64,000 nt of DNA from Bacteroidales bacterium (GTDB lineage: Bacteria; Bacteroidota; Bacteroidia; Bacteroidales; JAGOPY01): NCBI GenBank assembly GCA_023229505.1, contig JALNZD010000011.1:1-64000 (forward strand), written 5' to 3'. The notes beneath the pieces were generated by a model. The model was not told the DNA's origin, did not search any database, and saw only the letters and a list, made by a program, of their open reading frames with translations. Numbering within the stretch: position 1 is the first letter of the stretch; every line of letters starts with the position of its first letter. Positions 43,796-52,662 of the stretch are shown one piece after another. Both the position numbers and the translations under genes were made by a program.

Positions 43796-46486
43796 ATGAC
43801 AGAAAATCAAGATTGTGTACAATGTTCCACTGATATTTATAACTATTATGGAACAAAGCCGGAAGGCGAGATTCAAACAAGAGAGGCAAAAAAAGCACCC
43901 ACACAACGTGTTGAAAAGGCACGCCAGATGTATTTTGAAACAAAGTCATCTGCATCAGTTGAGTTTCCCTATTGGTATACACGACGATGGGAAGAAGTGG
44001 AAGGTGAGGTTCCAATAATAAGAAGAGCCGAAGCGTTAAAGGCAGGATTCGGACATTTAACTCCAGCCATATTACCGGGAGAATTACTGGCTATGAGAAA
44101 AGCAAATTATTTGCGTGGTTCTTATCCTATGCCATGGCTGTCGGAAGCGTTCTTTCTGGCTAAAGAAGATGAATTATACAAAGAAGCTCAAAAATCAGGA
44201 AAAGTAAGTGCCGATGAAGTAACCACCATGGGACAAGGTGGTGGAAATGTAACAAAAAGTGTAGGTAATGTAATTTCCATTGCCGGTAAATTTGGTCTGC
44301 GAAAAGAAGAAATGCCGATTTTAATAAAAACTGCAAAAAAATGGTTTAACAAATCAGTTGATGATGTAGGTCATAAATACGAGCAGCTTGTTCCCGACTA
44401 TAATACAAAAGAGGAGATAATGCGTGCCGTAATATGTATGTTCGATTCAGGATACACACTTCCGCAAGGCAGAGAAGTAATGAATTATTATTATCCTTTA
44501 CAATTTGGAATCGAAGGGATAAAAAACATTTGCAAAGAAAAACAAGACCAAACAGCCGGTTATCCTGACATGGACAGATTGTACTTTTATAAAGCCGTTT
44601 ATATAATGCTTGAAGGTCTTCAAACGTGGATAATGAATTATGCTAAAGAAGCTCGCTTCATGGCTTCGCTTGAGGATAATCAGACTCAAAAAGAAGAATA
44701 TCTTGATATTGCTGAGCGATTAGAATGGCTAACGAAAAACAAGCCTAGAACTTTTCACGATTCACTTCAATTAGTGTGGATATTTCATGTTGCTGTCCTT
44801 AACGAAGATGCAATTTCAGGCTTATCACCGGGTCGTCTGGGGCAGGTTCTTTACCCTTTCTGGAAACAGGATATGGACCAAGGCATTCTTACAAAAGAAT
44901 GCACAATTGAGCTTCTTGAGTGTATGCGCATGAAATTCACAGAATTAGACTGTTTCGCGTCAATGGGCGTAGTTGGTGGAGTTTTAAGCGGAAATACGTT
45001 TAACAATCTGTGCATTGGTGGATTAGATAAAGATGGAGATAGTGCAGCAAATGAATTAGAAATGCTTATCCTTGAGTCAGCTATGTCTTGCGATACTCCT
45101 CAACCAACACTTAGTCTGCTTTATGATGAAAAATTACCCGAAGAATTTTTATTAAAGGGCATTGAATGTACTAAAATTGGAACAGGATATCCTGCATGGA
45201 TAAACAATAGGGTTGCAATGGAGTTTCTTCTTAACAATTTCAAAAAAGAAGGTATGCAACTCGAAGAAGCAAGAGCATGGGCGATTGGAGGTTGTCTTGA
45301 AACTTCACCGGGAAGCTGGATGCCTCTTGAACTTAACGAAGAAACATATTTTATACCAGGCGGTTCCGCACCTGCAACAAGTGTTGGTGTACATTTTATT
45401 TCCCTTCCAAAAGTACTCGAAGCAGTTTTATTTGATGGCCTGGACAAACGAACAGGAAGACGTGTTTATCCTGCACATGGTTCCAAATTAGAGTCGTATG
45501 AAGAAATATGGACTGTTTTTAAAAAGTATTTTAGCATTACGGTTGAAGTATTGACCCTTGCAAACAATATACAGCACGACATTTGGGGTAAAATTTCTCC
45601 CTCAATTATAAATAGCATGCTGAAACCGGATTGTTTGGAAGTGGGGAAAGATATCAGTCATAAAGGTTGCCGGTACAACAGAACGTTTAATGTTGAAATT
45701 TGCGGAGGTGTAAATCTTGTAAATTCATTAGCATCAATAAAGAAAAATGTTATTGATGAGAAAAAATTATCACTACAAGAACTCAAAGCTGCAATAGAAT
45801 CAAATTTCGGTTATCTATCGGCATTAGAAACCGGTTCATATAGCTTAATTGAACAAGTTAAAACCAAAAACTATATGGATTGGCTGAAAATTCATAAACT
45901 TTGCCTTGATGCTCCCAAATATGGAAATGATGATAAATATGTCGACAACATTTTTAAAGAATGGCAAATATGGTTTAGCAAAATGTGTGAAAATTACCGT
46001 TCACTTTATGACAAACCTATGTATTCATGTCAAATATCAGTATCAACACATGCGCCAATGGGAGCTGTAACGTTAGCAACTCCTGACGGAAGATTATGTG
46101 GAACTACTTTTGCCGATGGATCTGTTTCTGCTTATCCGGGATCTGATAAAAATGGTCCTTATGCATTATTCAATTCTGCAACTTGTTACAATCATGCTTT
46201 ATCTCAGAATTCTCAGCTGAATATGAAAATCCATCCTTCGGTTGTTAAGGGAAGGGAAGGTTCACGGAAGTTTTTAGAAATGATAAAAGCTTACCTTCGT
46301 AAAGGAGCGTTCCACATTCAGTTCAATATTGTTGATTCCAGAATGCTTAAAGATGCACAAAAAAATCCTGAAAAATACAGGGGACTAATGGTGCGGGTAG
46401 CAGGATTTACTCAATATTGGGTTGAACTCGGGAAACAAATACAAGATGAAGTTATTGCGCGAACAGAGTATGAACAAATAGGATAA
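43796..46486 (+). CDS. hpdB: 4-Hydroxyphenylacetate decarboxylase, glycyl-radical large subunit
   Basis: This 896-residue oxygen-sensitive enzyme (start MTENQDCVQC, chosen over an in-frame ATG 15 codons earlier) decarboxylates 4-hydroxyphenylacetate from tyrosine breakdown to p-cresol. The PFL-like fold is clear. The active-site Cys500-x-Glu502 lies in GGCLETSPGSW and the radical Gly870 in VRVAGFTQYW near the C-terminus; both are within three residues of the positions reported for the clostridial enzyme (Cys503, Glu505, Gly873). The next two genes are the small iron-sulfur subunit and the activase. The small subunit separates it from PFL, choline and glycerol dehydratases. The gene is AT-richer than the flanks. 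Confidence 0.9.
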   Translation: MTENQDCVQCSTDIYNYYGTKPEGEIQTREAKKAPTQRVEKARQMYFETKSSASVEFPYWYTRRWEEVEGEVPIIRRAEALKAGFGHLTPAILPGELLAMRKANYLRGSYPMPWLSEAFFLAKEDELYKEAQKSGKVSADEVTTMGQGGGNVTKSVGNVISIAGKFGLRKEEMPILIKTAKKWFNKSVDDVGHKYEQLVPDYNTKEEIMRAVICMFDSGYTLPQGREVMNYYYPLQFGIEGIKNICKEKQDQTAGYPDMDRLYFYKAVYIMLEGLQTWIMNYAKEARFMASLEDNQTQKEEYLDIAERLEWLTKNKPRTFHDSLQLVWIFHVAVLNEDAISGLSPGRLGQVLYPFWKQDMDQGILTKECTIELLECMRMKFTELDCFASMGVVGGVLSGNTFNNLCIGGLDKDGDSAANELEMLILESAMSCDTPQPTLSLLYDEKLPEEFLLKGIECTKIGTGYPAWINNRVAMEFLLNNFKKEGMQLEEARAWAIGGCLETSPGSWMPLELNEETYFIPGGSAPATSVGVHFISLPKVLEAVLFDGLDKRTGRRVYPAHGSKLESYEEIWTVFKKYFSITVEVLTLANNIQHDIWGKISPSIINSMLKPDCLEVGKDISHKGCRYNRTFNVEICGGVNLVNSLASIKKNVIDEKKLSLQELKAAIESNFGYLSALETGSYSLIEQVKTKNYMDWLKIHKLCLDAPKYGNDDKYVDNIFKEWQIWFSKMCENYRSLYDKPMYSCQISVSTHAPMGAVTLATPDGRLCGTTFADGSVSAYPGSDKNGPYALFNSATCYNHALSQNSQLNMKIHPSVVKGREGSRKFLEMIKAYLRKGAFHIQFNIVDSRMLKDAQKNPEKYRGLMVRVAGFTQYWVELGKQIQDEVIARTEYEQIG

Positions 46487-46497
46487 AATTAATAAAT

Positions 46498-46734
46498 GTG
46501 ATACACTACGATTGTAAATATTACCTTAACACAGATGTTTTTAAAGGCATTTGTAAAAGAGATAAAAGCAACATAAATGCCGACGATGAAGCATGTAATA
46601 ATTTTGAAAAAGCACAGAAATGTAAACATTGTTCAAATTTTTTATTATACGGTAACGATTGGGGAACATGCATGAGCAAATATGAAGCTTATCCGGAAAT
46701 GAACGCAGTTACATGCAATGATTTTAAACAATAA
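46498..46734 (+). CDS. hpdC: 4-Hydroxyphenylacetate decarboxylase small iron-sulfur subunit
   Basis: This 78-residue protein has a GTG start 11 bases after hpdB. His3, Cys6, Cys19 and Cys33 match the unusual His/three-Cys ligand set of the N-terminal [4Fe-4S] cluster, and Cys42, Cys45, Cys58 and Cys73 fit the second. Conserved phrases are KGICKRDKSNINADDEAC, KCKHCSNF and NAVTC. The ligand spacing supports the GTG as the true start. The subunit is needed for stability and activity of the large subunit. It overlaps the activase gene by 17 bases. It is short and easily missed in annotation. Confidence 0.9.
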   Translation: MIHYDCKYYLNTDVFKGICKRDKSNINADDEACNNFEKAQKCKHCSNFLLYGNDWGTCMSKYEAYPEMNAVTCNDFKQ

Positions 46735-47662
46735 CCATTCCGATTCTAAAGGTTATATATTCGATATTCAGGGACTGTCAGTACATGATGGTCCCGGATG
46801 TCGAACATCAATATTTTTGAATGGATGCACCATGAATTGTTTTTGGTGTTCTAATCCGGAAGGCATCAATAGGAAACCTTCGCTATTGTATTTTTCTTCA
46901 AAATGCATTGCTTGCGGTAATTGCATAAGCAATTGCTCGCAAAATGCAATTAGAATCGAAAATGAAAAACTTAAAATTTCCAGGCAACTTTGTGCTGTAT
47001 GCGAAAAACAAAGTTGTATTGATGAGTGTTTTACCGATGCATTGAGATTAAGCGGATATGAAATTACAGTTTCAAAGCTCTTTGAAATTATCCAGCGCGA
47101 CAGACAATTTTGGGGCAGTGCAGGCGGAATAACATTAACAGGTGGAGAACCATTATTGCAGATAGATTTTGTAAAAGAAATACTTTCTAAATGTCACCAT
47201 GCCTATATTCACACTGCTATCGAGACCTGCGGTAATATTCCATGGAAAAACTTTCAAGCTGTTATTCCGTACATTGATTGGATTTTCTTCGACCTTAAAC
47301 ATCTTAATAGTCAGGAACACAAAAAGGCCACAAATGCCGGCAATTCACTGATTTTAGAAAATGCGAAACTACTTTCAAAAGAATTTGACGGAAGACTAGT
47401 ATTTCGACTTCCATTAATTCCCGATTTTAACGATTCGAAAGAAGACATCGACTCAATTATTTCATTTATTAAAAAAACAGGAAGAAATGAAATCAACATT
47501 TTGCCTTTACATCATTTAGGCAGGGAGAAGTATCCAATGCTTAATAATAATTATCTTGGGAGCAACTTTCCTATTCCGACAAATGAAAAATTAAGGGATA
47601 TTGAAAAAGCATTTAAAGCATATGGTATTGATTGTTATATAGGTAGTGAAACTCCTTTTTAA
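46718..47662 (+). CDS. hpdA: Glycyl-radical activase for 4-hydroxyphenylacetate decarboxylase
   Basis: This 314-residue radical-SAM enzyme makes the glycyl radical on HpdB. The SAM cluster motif is Cys37-x3-Cys41-x2-Cys44 (GCTMNCFWCSNPEG). Two ferredoxin-like clusters follow, with Cys63/66/69/73 (CIACGNCISNC) and Cys92/95/100/104, the mark of GRE activases other than the short PFL-activase. Then come ITLTGGEPLLQ and ETCGNIPW. It overlaps the hpdC end, so all three are translated together. Order B-C-A is that of the clostridial operon. Confidence 0.93.
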   Translation: MILNNNHSDSKGYIFDIQGLSVHDGPGCRTSIFLNGCTMNCFWCSNPEGINRKPSLLYFSSKCIACGNCISNCSQNAIRIENEKLKISRQLCAVCEKQSCIDECFTDALRLSGYEITVSKLFEIIQRDRQFWGSAGGITLTGGEPLLQIDFVKEILSKCHHAYIHTAIETCGNIPWKNFQAVIPYIDWIFFDLKHLNSQEHKKATNAGNSLILENAKLLSKEFDGRLVFRLPLIPDFNDSKEDIDSIISFIKKTGRNEINILPLHHLGREKYPMLNNNYLGSNFPIPTNEKLRDIEKAFKAYGIDCYIGSETPF

Positions 47663-47854
47663 TGATATTTAGAAACAATGAACCATATATCCAAATGATT
47701 TCAATATTATTCTATATTTTTCTTACAGGTTTTCTCTTTAAGTTTTCCATAGCCAACTATCTAATGATTTTTTGGATTTGCCATCTTTATATTATATTTT
47801 TGTAAAAATGATAAAGAATATTGTTTTGCAACATTTTTAATAGCAACTATAAAA

Positions 47855-47861
47855 AAGGAGG
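47855..47861 (+). promoter_or_regulatory. Strong Shine-Dalgarno site
   Basis: AAGGAGG with four bases to the ATG of the Cache-domain gene decides that start over the in-frame ATG at 47821. Such full sites are uncommon in Bacteroidota, where ribosome binding usually relies on A/T-rich leaders. Confidence 0.75.
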
Positions 47862-47865
47862 AAAT

Positions 47866-48378
47866 ATGAAAAGGGCATTGATGACAGTTCTTGTGGTTCT
47901 TTCGAGTGTGGTCTCATTATGTCAGCTTGCGTGTGCACAGGCTGAAAAACCGGCAGGTTCGGCAGCACAGGATCTGCTGGTCAAGTGTGAGGTCGAAACA
48001 GCGGTCAGCATGCTTCAGGCAATTTTCACAAAATATCAACAGGGGGAAATGACCCTTGAGCAGGCAAAGAAACTTGGCGCCGACCTTTTGCGGGAACTTA
48101 GTTATGGTACCGGAGGATATTTCTGGGCCGATACGGAGGAAGGCGTTAATGTGGTTTTGTATGGCCGAAAGGATGTGGAGGGAAGAAACCGGCTTGAGGA
48201 TAAGGATCAACAAGGCACGTTTTTCGTAAAGGAATTCCTTGCAAAAGGTAAAGCCGGTGGCGGATATGTCGAGTACTTGTTTCCAAGGGAGGGCCAGACT
48301 ACGGCCCAACCTAAGCGATCATACGTACTCCTGTTCAAACCATTCGGATGGGTTGTCGGCAGCGGATACTATCTCTGA
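47866..48378 (+). CDS. Free-standing secreted Cache-domain protein
   Basis: This 170-residue protein has a signal peptide (MKRALMTVLVVLSSVVSLCQ, cleavage near ACAQ) followed by a single small-molecule-sensing Cache domain: EVETAVSMLQAIFTKYQQGE, ELSYGTGGYFWADTEEGVNV, LYGRKDVEGRNRLEDKDQQG and the closing FKPFGWVVGSGYYL. These are normally the sensor ends of chemotaxis receptors and kinases, but here there is no membrane segment or output domain. It may act as a binding protein or as the partner of a separate receptor. The strong Shine-Dalgarno site and higher G+C than the hpd operon suggest different origin. Confidence 0.8.
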   Translation: MKRALMTVLVVLSSVVSLCQLACAQAEKPAGSAAQDLLVKCEVETAVSMLQAIFTKYQQGEMTLEQAKKLGADLLRELSYGTGGYFWADTEEGVNVVLYGRKDVEGRNRLEDKDQQGTFFVKEFLAKGKAGGGYVEYLFPREGQTTAQPKRSYVLLFKPFGWVVGSGYYL

Positions 48379-48384
48379 AAAATC

Positions 48385-48978
48385 CTATAAAACCTGATCA
48401 ATCCGTAGATCATCAATCCAGAAAATGCCGGGTTTTAAAATGTTTAATTCAAACCTGATCGCATTCATCTTTTCAGGAATTTCATATTTATATTCATATA
48501 GCTGCCAATTGTCTATTGTTTCATCTGATTTGACTATCGTTTCATATTGCCCCGTTGAATAACCCACACCACCAATTCGTACATGAAAACCACTTCCATT
48601 ATTTTTAACCCAGAAACTAATCTTATAAGATTCGTCTGGTTTAGCAGGGAATTCATTGCAAAATCCGGGAGAATACCACCCACCAGCAGAAGAACATTCC
48701 CGGACTATGAATTTCAATGATTGCTTTCCCTCCTTGAATTCAATAGAATCAACAATTATTTCAAAATCTCCTGTAGGAACCGTTTTTGGCGTGTAAAGGA
48801 GCCAATTTACAGGTAATCCTGACTTTGTAAATTCAAAGCTGCCATTCATTCCGGCCATTTTATCTACAACTATTTCACTCATTTGATGAATGGCATAATC
48901 ACAACTATTTATTATAATTATTACAGCAAGAGCCAATATATTGACTAGCTTATCGGATCTGGAAATTGTTGATCTCAT
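48385..48978 (-). CDS. Lipoprotein with CBM4/9-like beta-sandwich
   Basis: This 197-residue lipoprotein has lipobox IIINSC (around residue 26). The mature part has the look of a carbohydrate-binding module of the CBM4/9 type: NGSFEFTKSGLPVNWLLYT, FKEGKQSLKFIV, SYKISFWVKNNG, and a final DDLRIDQVL strand. No enzyme motif is present. It follows the radical-SAM operon on the same strand with 101 bases between, so co-transcription is possible but unproven. It is convergent with the Cache gene (six bases). Confidence 0.65.
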   Translation of the reverse strand: MRSTISRSDKLVNILALAVIIIINSCDYAIHQMSEIVVDKMAGMNGSFEFTKSGLPVNWLLYTPKTVPTGDFEIIVDSIEFKEGKQSLKFIVRECSSAGGWYSPGFCNEFPAKPDESYKISFWVKNNGSGFHVRIGGVGYSTGQYETIVKSDETIDNWQLYEYKYEIPEKMNAIRFELNILKPGIFWIDDLRIDQVL

Positions 48979-49079
48979 CTTGTTAACATTTAATGGTTTT
49001 TGCTTTATAACATTATATCAAACAATTAATTTACTGTGACTTGTGTTTATTTGTCATATCAAACTAATTTCAGAAAGAT

Positions 49080-50375
49080 TTACAAAACCACCTTCTCCGG
49101 CCAGGGATTATATTTTGAAGTGCCCCAGAGTTTGCTGATATAATCGATGGAGAAAAAATCTTCAAAAGCATGGATCCAATACGTGCCTTTATCGGACAAA
49201 CAAATCTGATCGCTGCCATTTGTTAAATAACCTAGTCGCGACAGCATTTTAATCTGTTTCCCATATTTCTGGTCAAAACTTACACCAAACCGATCCTGGA
49301 AATCGCTTTTTCTGAATTTGGTTTCATAAATCCGCCAATACAGCCAACCTGCCATCTGCATTTCTTCAGACAGATCAAGTGACAAAGCAATTGGCGACTT
49401 TCCTTCATTGATAGCCTTAATGTACTCTGCAACATTAAACGTGTTTACATAGAAAACATCTTTCAAATAAGAACCTCCGCTTGCCCCCAGCCCAAGGTAC
49501 AGAGGCACGGTAACAGAACAATATTTAGCTATTCCTTTTTTCGTGAATGCCCATACTGATGACCGCTCAAACCCGGAATCATAAAAGATATCCTCCAGAA
49601 TTCCCAGTAATTTCCTGCGACGAAACATTGTAGCAATTGCATTTCCATTATTATTAGATTCTCTTCCCAGGCGTGTATAAGGAAATCTGAATAAGGGATA
49701 AGTCGCTACCTGGTGTATGCCCAGGTTCACCATATCATGGCCTGCTTGTTCAACCTCCGCAGCAGTCTGGCCGGGCAAATCAAACATATAATCGATATTC
49801 ACACACTCGAAGTTTCTTCCCACTGCCCGCTCAACGCTTTTTTTCACTTCTGCAACCGTGTAAGGCCTCTCAATGGACTTCAGATGCCGGTCCTGCAAGG
49901 CTTCAACGCCAATACTCAGATACCTGACACCCATCGCCTCTATTGCATCTAGATTTTTATGTGTCAGGTGATTCGGATGGCTTTCCATATGAACATGGCA
50001 TTGCATATTAAAATGCTTGTAAATATGATCAATGATCTGCTCCATTCCATTTCCAATCATCGTGGTTGGCGTGCCTCCTCCGATATAGAAACTGGTAACC
50101 GGTTTATTGCTTAGAAGGGGAATGTAGGAATCTATTTCTTTTATAAGGGCATTTTTATAATTCCGGCACGATTCATACCTGAAAATCTCCTTATTATATG
50201 GACAATACGGACAAATTTGATTGCAGAACGGAATATGGAGATAAATACCGGCTTCCTGAATGTCCCTGATTTTTTCAGCCAGTAATTCTTGGGATGGAAT
50301 ATTGCGGTCAAAGATTACCTTGTCCTGCCCGGTGAAGTTTTTACTAATCCTATTTCTTAAATAATCAGTGATCAT
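49080..50375 (-). CDS. HemN-like radical-SAM protein
   Basis: This 431-residue protein, started at the ATG of MITDYLRNRISK (an upstream in-frame ATG at 50435 would overlap the previous gene), is of the coproporphyrinogen-dehydrogenase-like group. Cys51-x3-Cys55-x2-Cys58 lies in FCNQICPYCPYN, then FYIGGGTPTTM, the SIGVEALQDRHLKSIERPYT block and DYMFDLPGQT. The fourth cysteine of true HemN (CxxxCxxCxC) is absent. A C-terminal winged-helix HemN domain follows. Because it lies in an operon with another radical-SAM gene and no heme gene, a role other than heme synthesis is likely; substrate unknown. Confidence 0.8.
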   Translation of the reverse strand: MITDYLRNRISKNFTGQDKVIFDRNIPSQELLAEKIRDIQEAGIYLHIPFCNQICPYCPYNKEIFRYESCRNYKNALIKEIDSYIPLLSNKPVTSFYIGGGTPTTMIGNGMEQIIDHIYKHFNMQCHVHMESHPNHLTHKNLDAIEAMGVRYLSIGVEALQDRHLKSIERPYTVAEVKKSVERAVGRNFECVNIDYMFDLPGQTAAEVEQAGHDMVNLGIHQVATYPLFRFPYTRLGRESNNNGNAIATMFRRRKLLGILEDIFYDSGFERSSVWAFTKKGIAKYCSVTVPLYLGLGASGGSYLKDVFYVNTFNVAEYIKAINEGKSPIALSLDLSEEMQMAGWLYWRIYETKFRKSDFQDRFGVSFDQKYGKQIKMLSRLGYLTNGSDQICLSDKGTYWIHAFEDFFSIDYISKLWGTSKYNPWPEKVVL

Positions 50376-50391
50376 AGCGTGAGATCGTTTA

Positions 50392-50991
50392 TTAATTATC
50401 AGGCAATGATGACCAGCTACAGTGTTCAAGGGCATATTCCGAAAACAGGTACATGAAGTTTATTGCTTCTTTTTTCACCCTGTTCAGATATACTTTTGTT
50501 AAAGATGATTCTGCAAGCCTGCATTGCTGATAGTATTCCACTATAACATATTCCTCCTGCTTTTTAACCTGGTAAAAACCTGAAGACGAAATCAGCCGGG
50601 GCATTATCGTTTGGTTATTCTGACTTGATACCAGGGTAAAATCCACTCTTTGTTTTTCTTCATCAAGTTTCCTGTACCAAACTGTCGTATTTTCAAAAAA
50701 GATAAATTTCTGATAGGTATAACTGATTTGGTTCCAGTTACTGCCCTGGTCAATTAACACGACTTCTTTTGCATCCATTGCCAGTGAGCGAATATGTTCA
50801 TAGTTAAAAGATATTTCAAGTAGACATTTCGGGTTAGCATTTATCTTGAAGCTGCTATAAAATGAGTAGCTGGAGTCGGTTTGGGTATATATGTATTTAA
50901 TATCAATTTCTTCTTCCGCAAAGGCCATTAAAGGTATTAATGCAGAAAAGAGTGCTAATGCAAAACTTATTATATTTTTCCCATGCATCAT
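50392..50991 (-). CDS. Exported START/SRPBCC-like protein
   Basis: From the ATG at 50991 (an upstream TTG is less likely) this is a 199-residue protein with a signal peptide ending near MAFAEEE. The mature part looks like a START-type lipid-binding fold: a strand KINANPKCLLEISFNYEH, long internal strands (YQKFIFFENTTVWYRKL, EEYVIVEYYQQCRLAES) and a C-terminal helix KKEAINFMYLFSEYALEHC. Such folds bind hydrophobic ligands. It sits 28 bases after the first radical-SAM gene and 16 before the HemN-like gene. The fold call is by eye and moderate. Confidence 0.6.
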   Translation of the reverse strand: MMHGKNIISFALALFSALIPLMAFAEEEIDIKYIYTQTDSSYSFYSSFKINANPKCLLEISFNYEHIRSLAMDAKEVVLIDQGSNWNQISYTYQKFIFFENTTVWYRKLDEEKQRVDFTLVSSQNNQTIMPRLISSSGFYQVKKQEEYVIVEYYQQCRLAESSLTKVYLNRVKKEAINFMYLFSEYALEHCSWSSLPDN

Positions 50992-51019
50992 CAATATTGT
51001 CAAAGCCCGTTTTTAAAAT

Positions 51020-51898
51020 TTAAAAATATTTCAGTGCATTAACTATAGCGCCGGGTTTAAGTTTAAGCGTCTGATCAATTTCTGCGTAACTTAAATAACC
51101 GCAATCTTCACATACTTCACCATTATTGTTTTCCCTGCAACAGGTATAATAATTACCATCCTCATAGACGCTGCATATATCCAGGTTTTTCTTCCAGTTG
51201 TTTCTGATTGCAGATTTAAGTCCGGCAGAAGAATTTAGTATGTTATATTTACCTTTCAGTTTCAGCAGGTTCACTAAAATTTCATTTTTTGCCTCCATAT
51301 CAAGGTAAAGCTCATCATATCCGTAGTAAGGTGTATGGAAGTAAAAGAATGTGCCTTTGATTTGTGGGAACCTGCTTACATATTCACAAAAACCAGCTAT
51401 ATCTTCTTTATTTACTGAATTTATCGTATAGTTGATATAAATCGAAGGATGATTTGATTGCTGAATATTGTCCATTATTTTATCAAAGGATTTCCCCCTC
51501 AATGTGTCATGTGTATCATGCAGTCCGTCGACGCTCACAAAAATTGTATTAGCACCCGATTCTATTGGTCGTGTGCCATTGGTATAAATAATAACTGAAT
51601 AATATCCCTTCTTTTTCGCATAGTCAACAATGTCTTCCATGTTGTAAGAATGATCATACCATATCATTGGTTCCCCGCCCTCTAAATAAAGGCAACGCCC
51701 TCCTTCAGCATAAAAAGTATCAATGACCTGAACCGATTCGTCAAAACTCATGGTTGCCGGCGGACGATCAATCACAGTGCAATGACGGCACCGAAGGTTA
51801 CATTTATTATGAAGTACAAGGCCGCATATCAGCGGGTTTGCCTTTCCCCTCAGCCAATAATTTGCCAGATATTTTATTCCAAAGATGACTTGTTTCAT
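51020..51898 (-). CDS. Radical-SAM protein, MoaA/HpnH-like
   Basis: This 292-residue protein has the cluster motif Cys33-x3-Cys37-x2-Cys40 (HNKCNLRCRHCTV), then YLEGGEPMIWY and VSVDGLHDTHDTLRGKSF, as in the PqqE/MoaA/HpnH group. A second cysteine cluster near the C-terminus (CSVYEDGNYYTCCRENN, VCEDCGYL) resembles an auxiliary-cluster region. Its start overlaps the SDR stop by four bases (ATGA), so the two are coupled. The general build is close to HpnH, which joins adenosyl to hopene, but no hopanoid gene is near. Substrate unknown. Confidence 0.82.
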   Translation of the reverse strand: MKQVIFGIKYLANYWLRGKANPLICGLVLHNKCNLRCRHCTVIDRPPATMSFDESVQVIDTFYAEGGRCLYLEGGEPMIWYDHSYNMEDIVDYAKKKGYYSVIIYTNGTRPIESGANTIFVSVDGLHDTHDTLRGKSFDKIMDNIQQSNHPSIYINYTINSVNKEDIAGFCEYVSRFPQIKGTFFYFHTPYYGYDELYLDMEAKNEILVNLLKLKGKYNILNSSAGLKSAIRNNWKKNLDICSVYEDGNYYTCCRENNNGEVCEDCGYLSYAEIDQTLKLKPGAIVNALKYF

Positions 51899-52662
51899 AA
51901 GTGGTTATTTTTCATTCCTGTCAGCCGGGTAACGAGATTTCGCGGGATAAACCGAATTAGAAATACCTGGATCTTATTAGTCGTTCCGGGTATTACGACT
52001 CTTTTACCTTTCATTAAGGCTTCATATCCGATTTTAGCGACCCTGGAAGCATCCATTACAGGAAAGAAGAAAGATTTCCTCCTCTTGGTAAAATCCTGAA
52101 AAGCCGTTTTAGTCCCACCAGGGCATAAAGCCGTAACAGTAACTCCTGAACCTTGCACTTCTTCGGCAACAGCTTCTGAGAAACTCATTACAAAGTTCTT
52201 TGCTGCGCAATAAACGGCATTATATGGACCAGGCACAAATGAACCTGTTGAACCAATATTTAGTATCCTTCCCTTTCCCTGTTCTAACATACCAGGAAGA
52301 AACAATTTTGTAAGCTGGCTGTGAGTTATGCATTGCAATTGAATCATTTTCTGCTCATCTTCCCAGGACGTTTTGGAAAAAGCGCCTTTTACATAAAAGC
52401 CTGCATTATTAACCAGGTAATCTACAGAAATTGATTTCTCCAGAACGAGTCGGAAAATTTCTCCGGCAGCATCGGGATGACTTAAATCGATGGGAATAAT
52501 ACAGACATGAATCTTATAATTATTTATCAAGCTATCAGCTAATTGAGCTAATTTGTTTTCCTGCCTGGCGACAAGAATCAGATTATGCCCGTTTTTAGCG
52601 AATAGCAGGGCTAATTCATAACCAATGCCTTTGGAAGCTCCGGTGATCAGAGCATAATTCAT
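51895..52662 (-). CDS. Short-chain dehydrogenase/reductase
   Basis: This 255-residue cytosolic NAD(P)-dependent oxidoreductase has the Rossmann motif TGASKGIG (residues 7-14), NNAG, catalytic Ser138, and Tyr151-x3-Lys155 (YCAAK). It belongs to the classical SDR type near DltE/YqjQ-like ketoreductases, often acting on fatty-acyl or lipid carbonyls. A C-terminal basic/hydrophobic tail (VFLIRFIPRNLVTRLTGM) could touch the membrane. Its start overlaps the decayed membrane gene (ATGA) upstream and its stop overlaps the radical-SAM start downstream, so it is part of a tightly packed operon. Confidence 0.88.
   Translation of the reverse strand: MNYALITGASKGIGYELALLFAKNGHNLILVARQENKLAQLADSLINNYKIHVCIIPIDLSHPDAAGEIFRLVLEKSISVDYLVNNAGFYVKGAFSKTSWEDEQKMIQLQCITHSQLTKLFLPGMLEQGKGRILNIGSTGSFVPGPYNAVYCAAKNFVMSFSEAVAEEVQGSGVTVTALCPGGTKTAFQDFTKRRKSFFFPVMDASRVAKIGYEALMKGKRVVIPGTTNKIQVFLIRFIPRNLVTRLTGMKNNHL

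Noticed and set aside
43796..46486. Pyruvate formate-lyase, choline trimethylamine-lyase or glycerol dehydratase
   Set aside because: The cysteine-rich 78-residue small subunit next door with its His/Cys ligand pattern, and the position of Cys500/Glu502/Gly870, fit the 4-hydroxyphenylacetate decarboxylase group instead.
49080..50375. Oxygen-independent coproporphyrinogen oxidase (HemN) in heme synthesis
   Set aside because: The fourth cysteine of the CxxxCxxCxC motif is absent and there is no heme gene nearby, so only a HemN-like label is justified.
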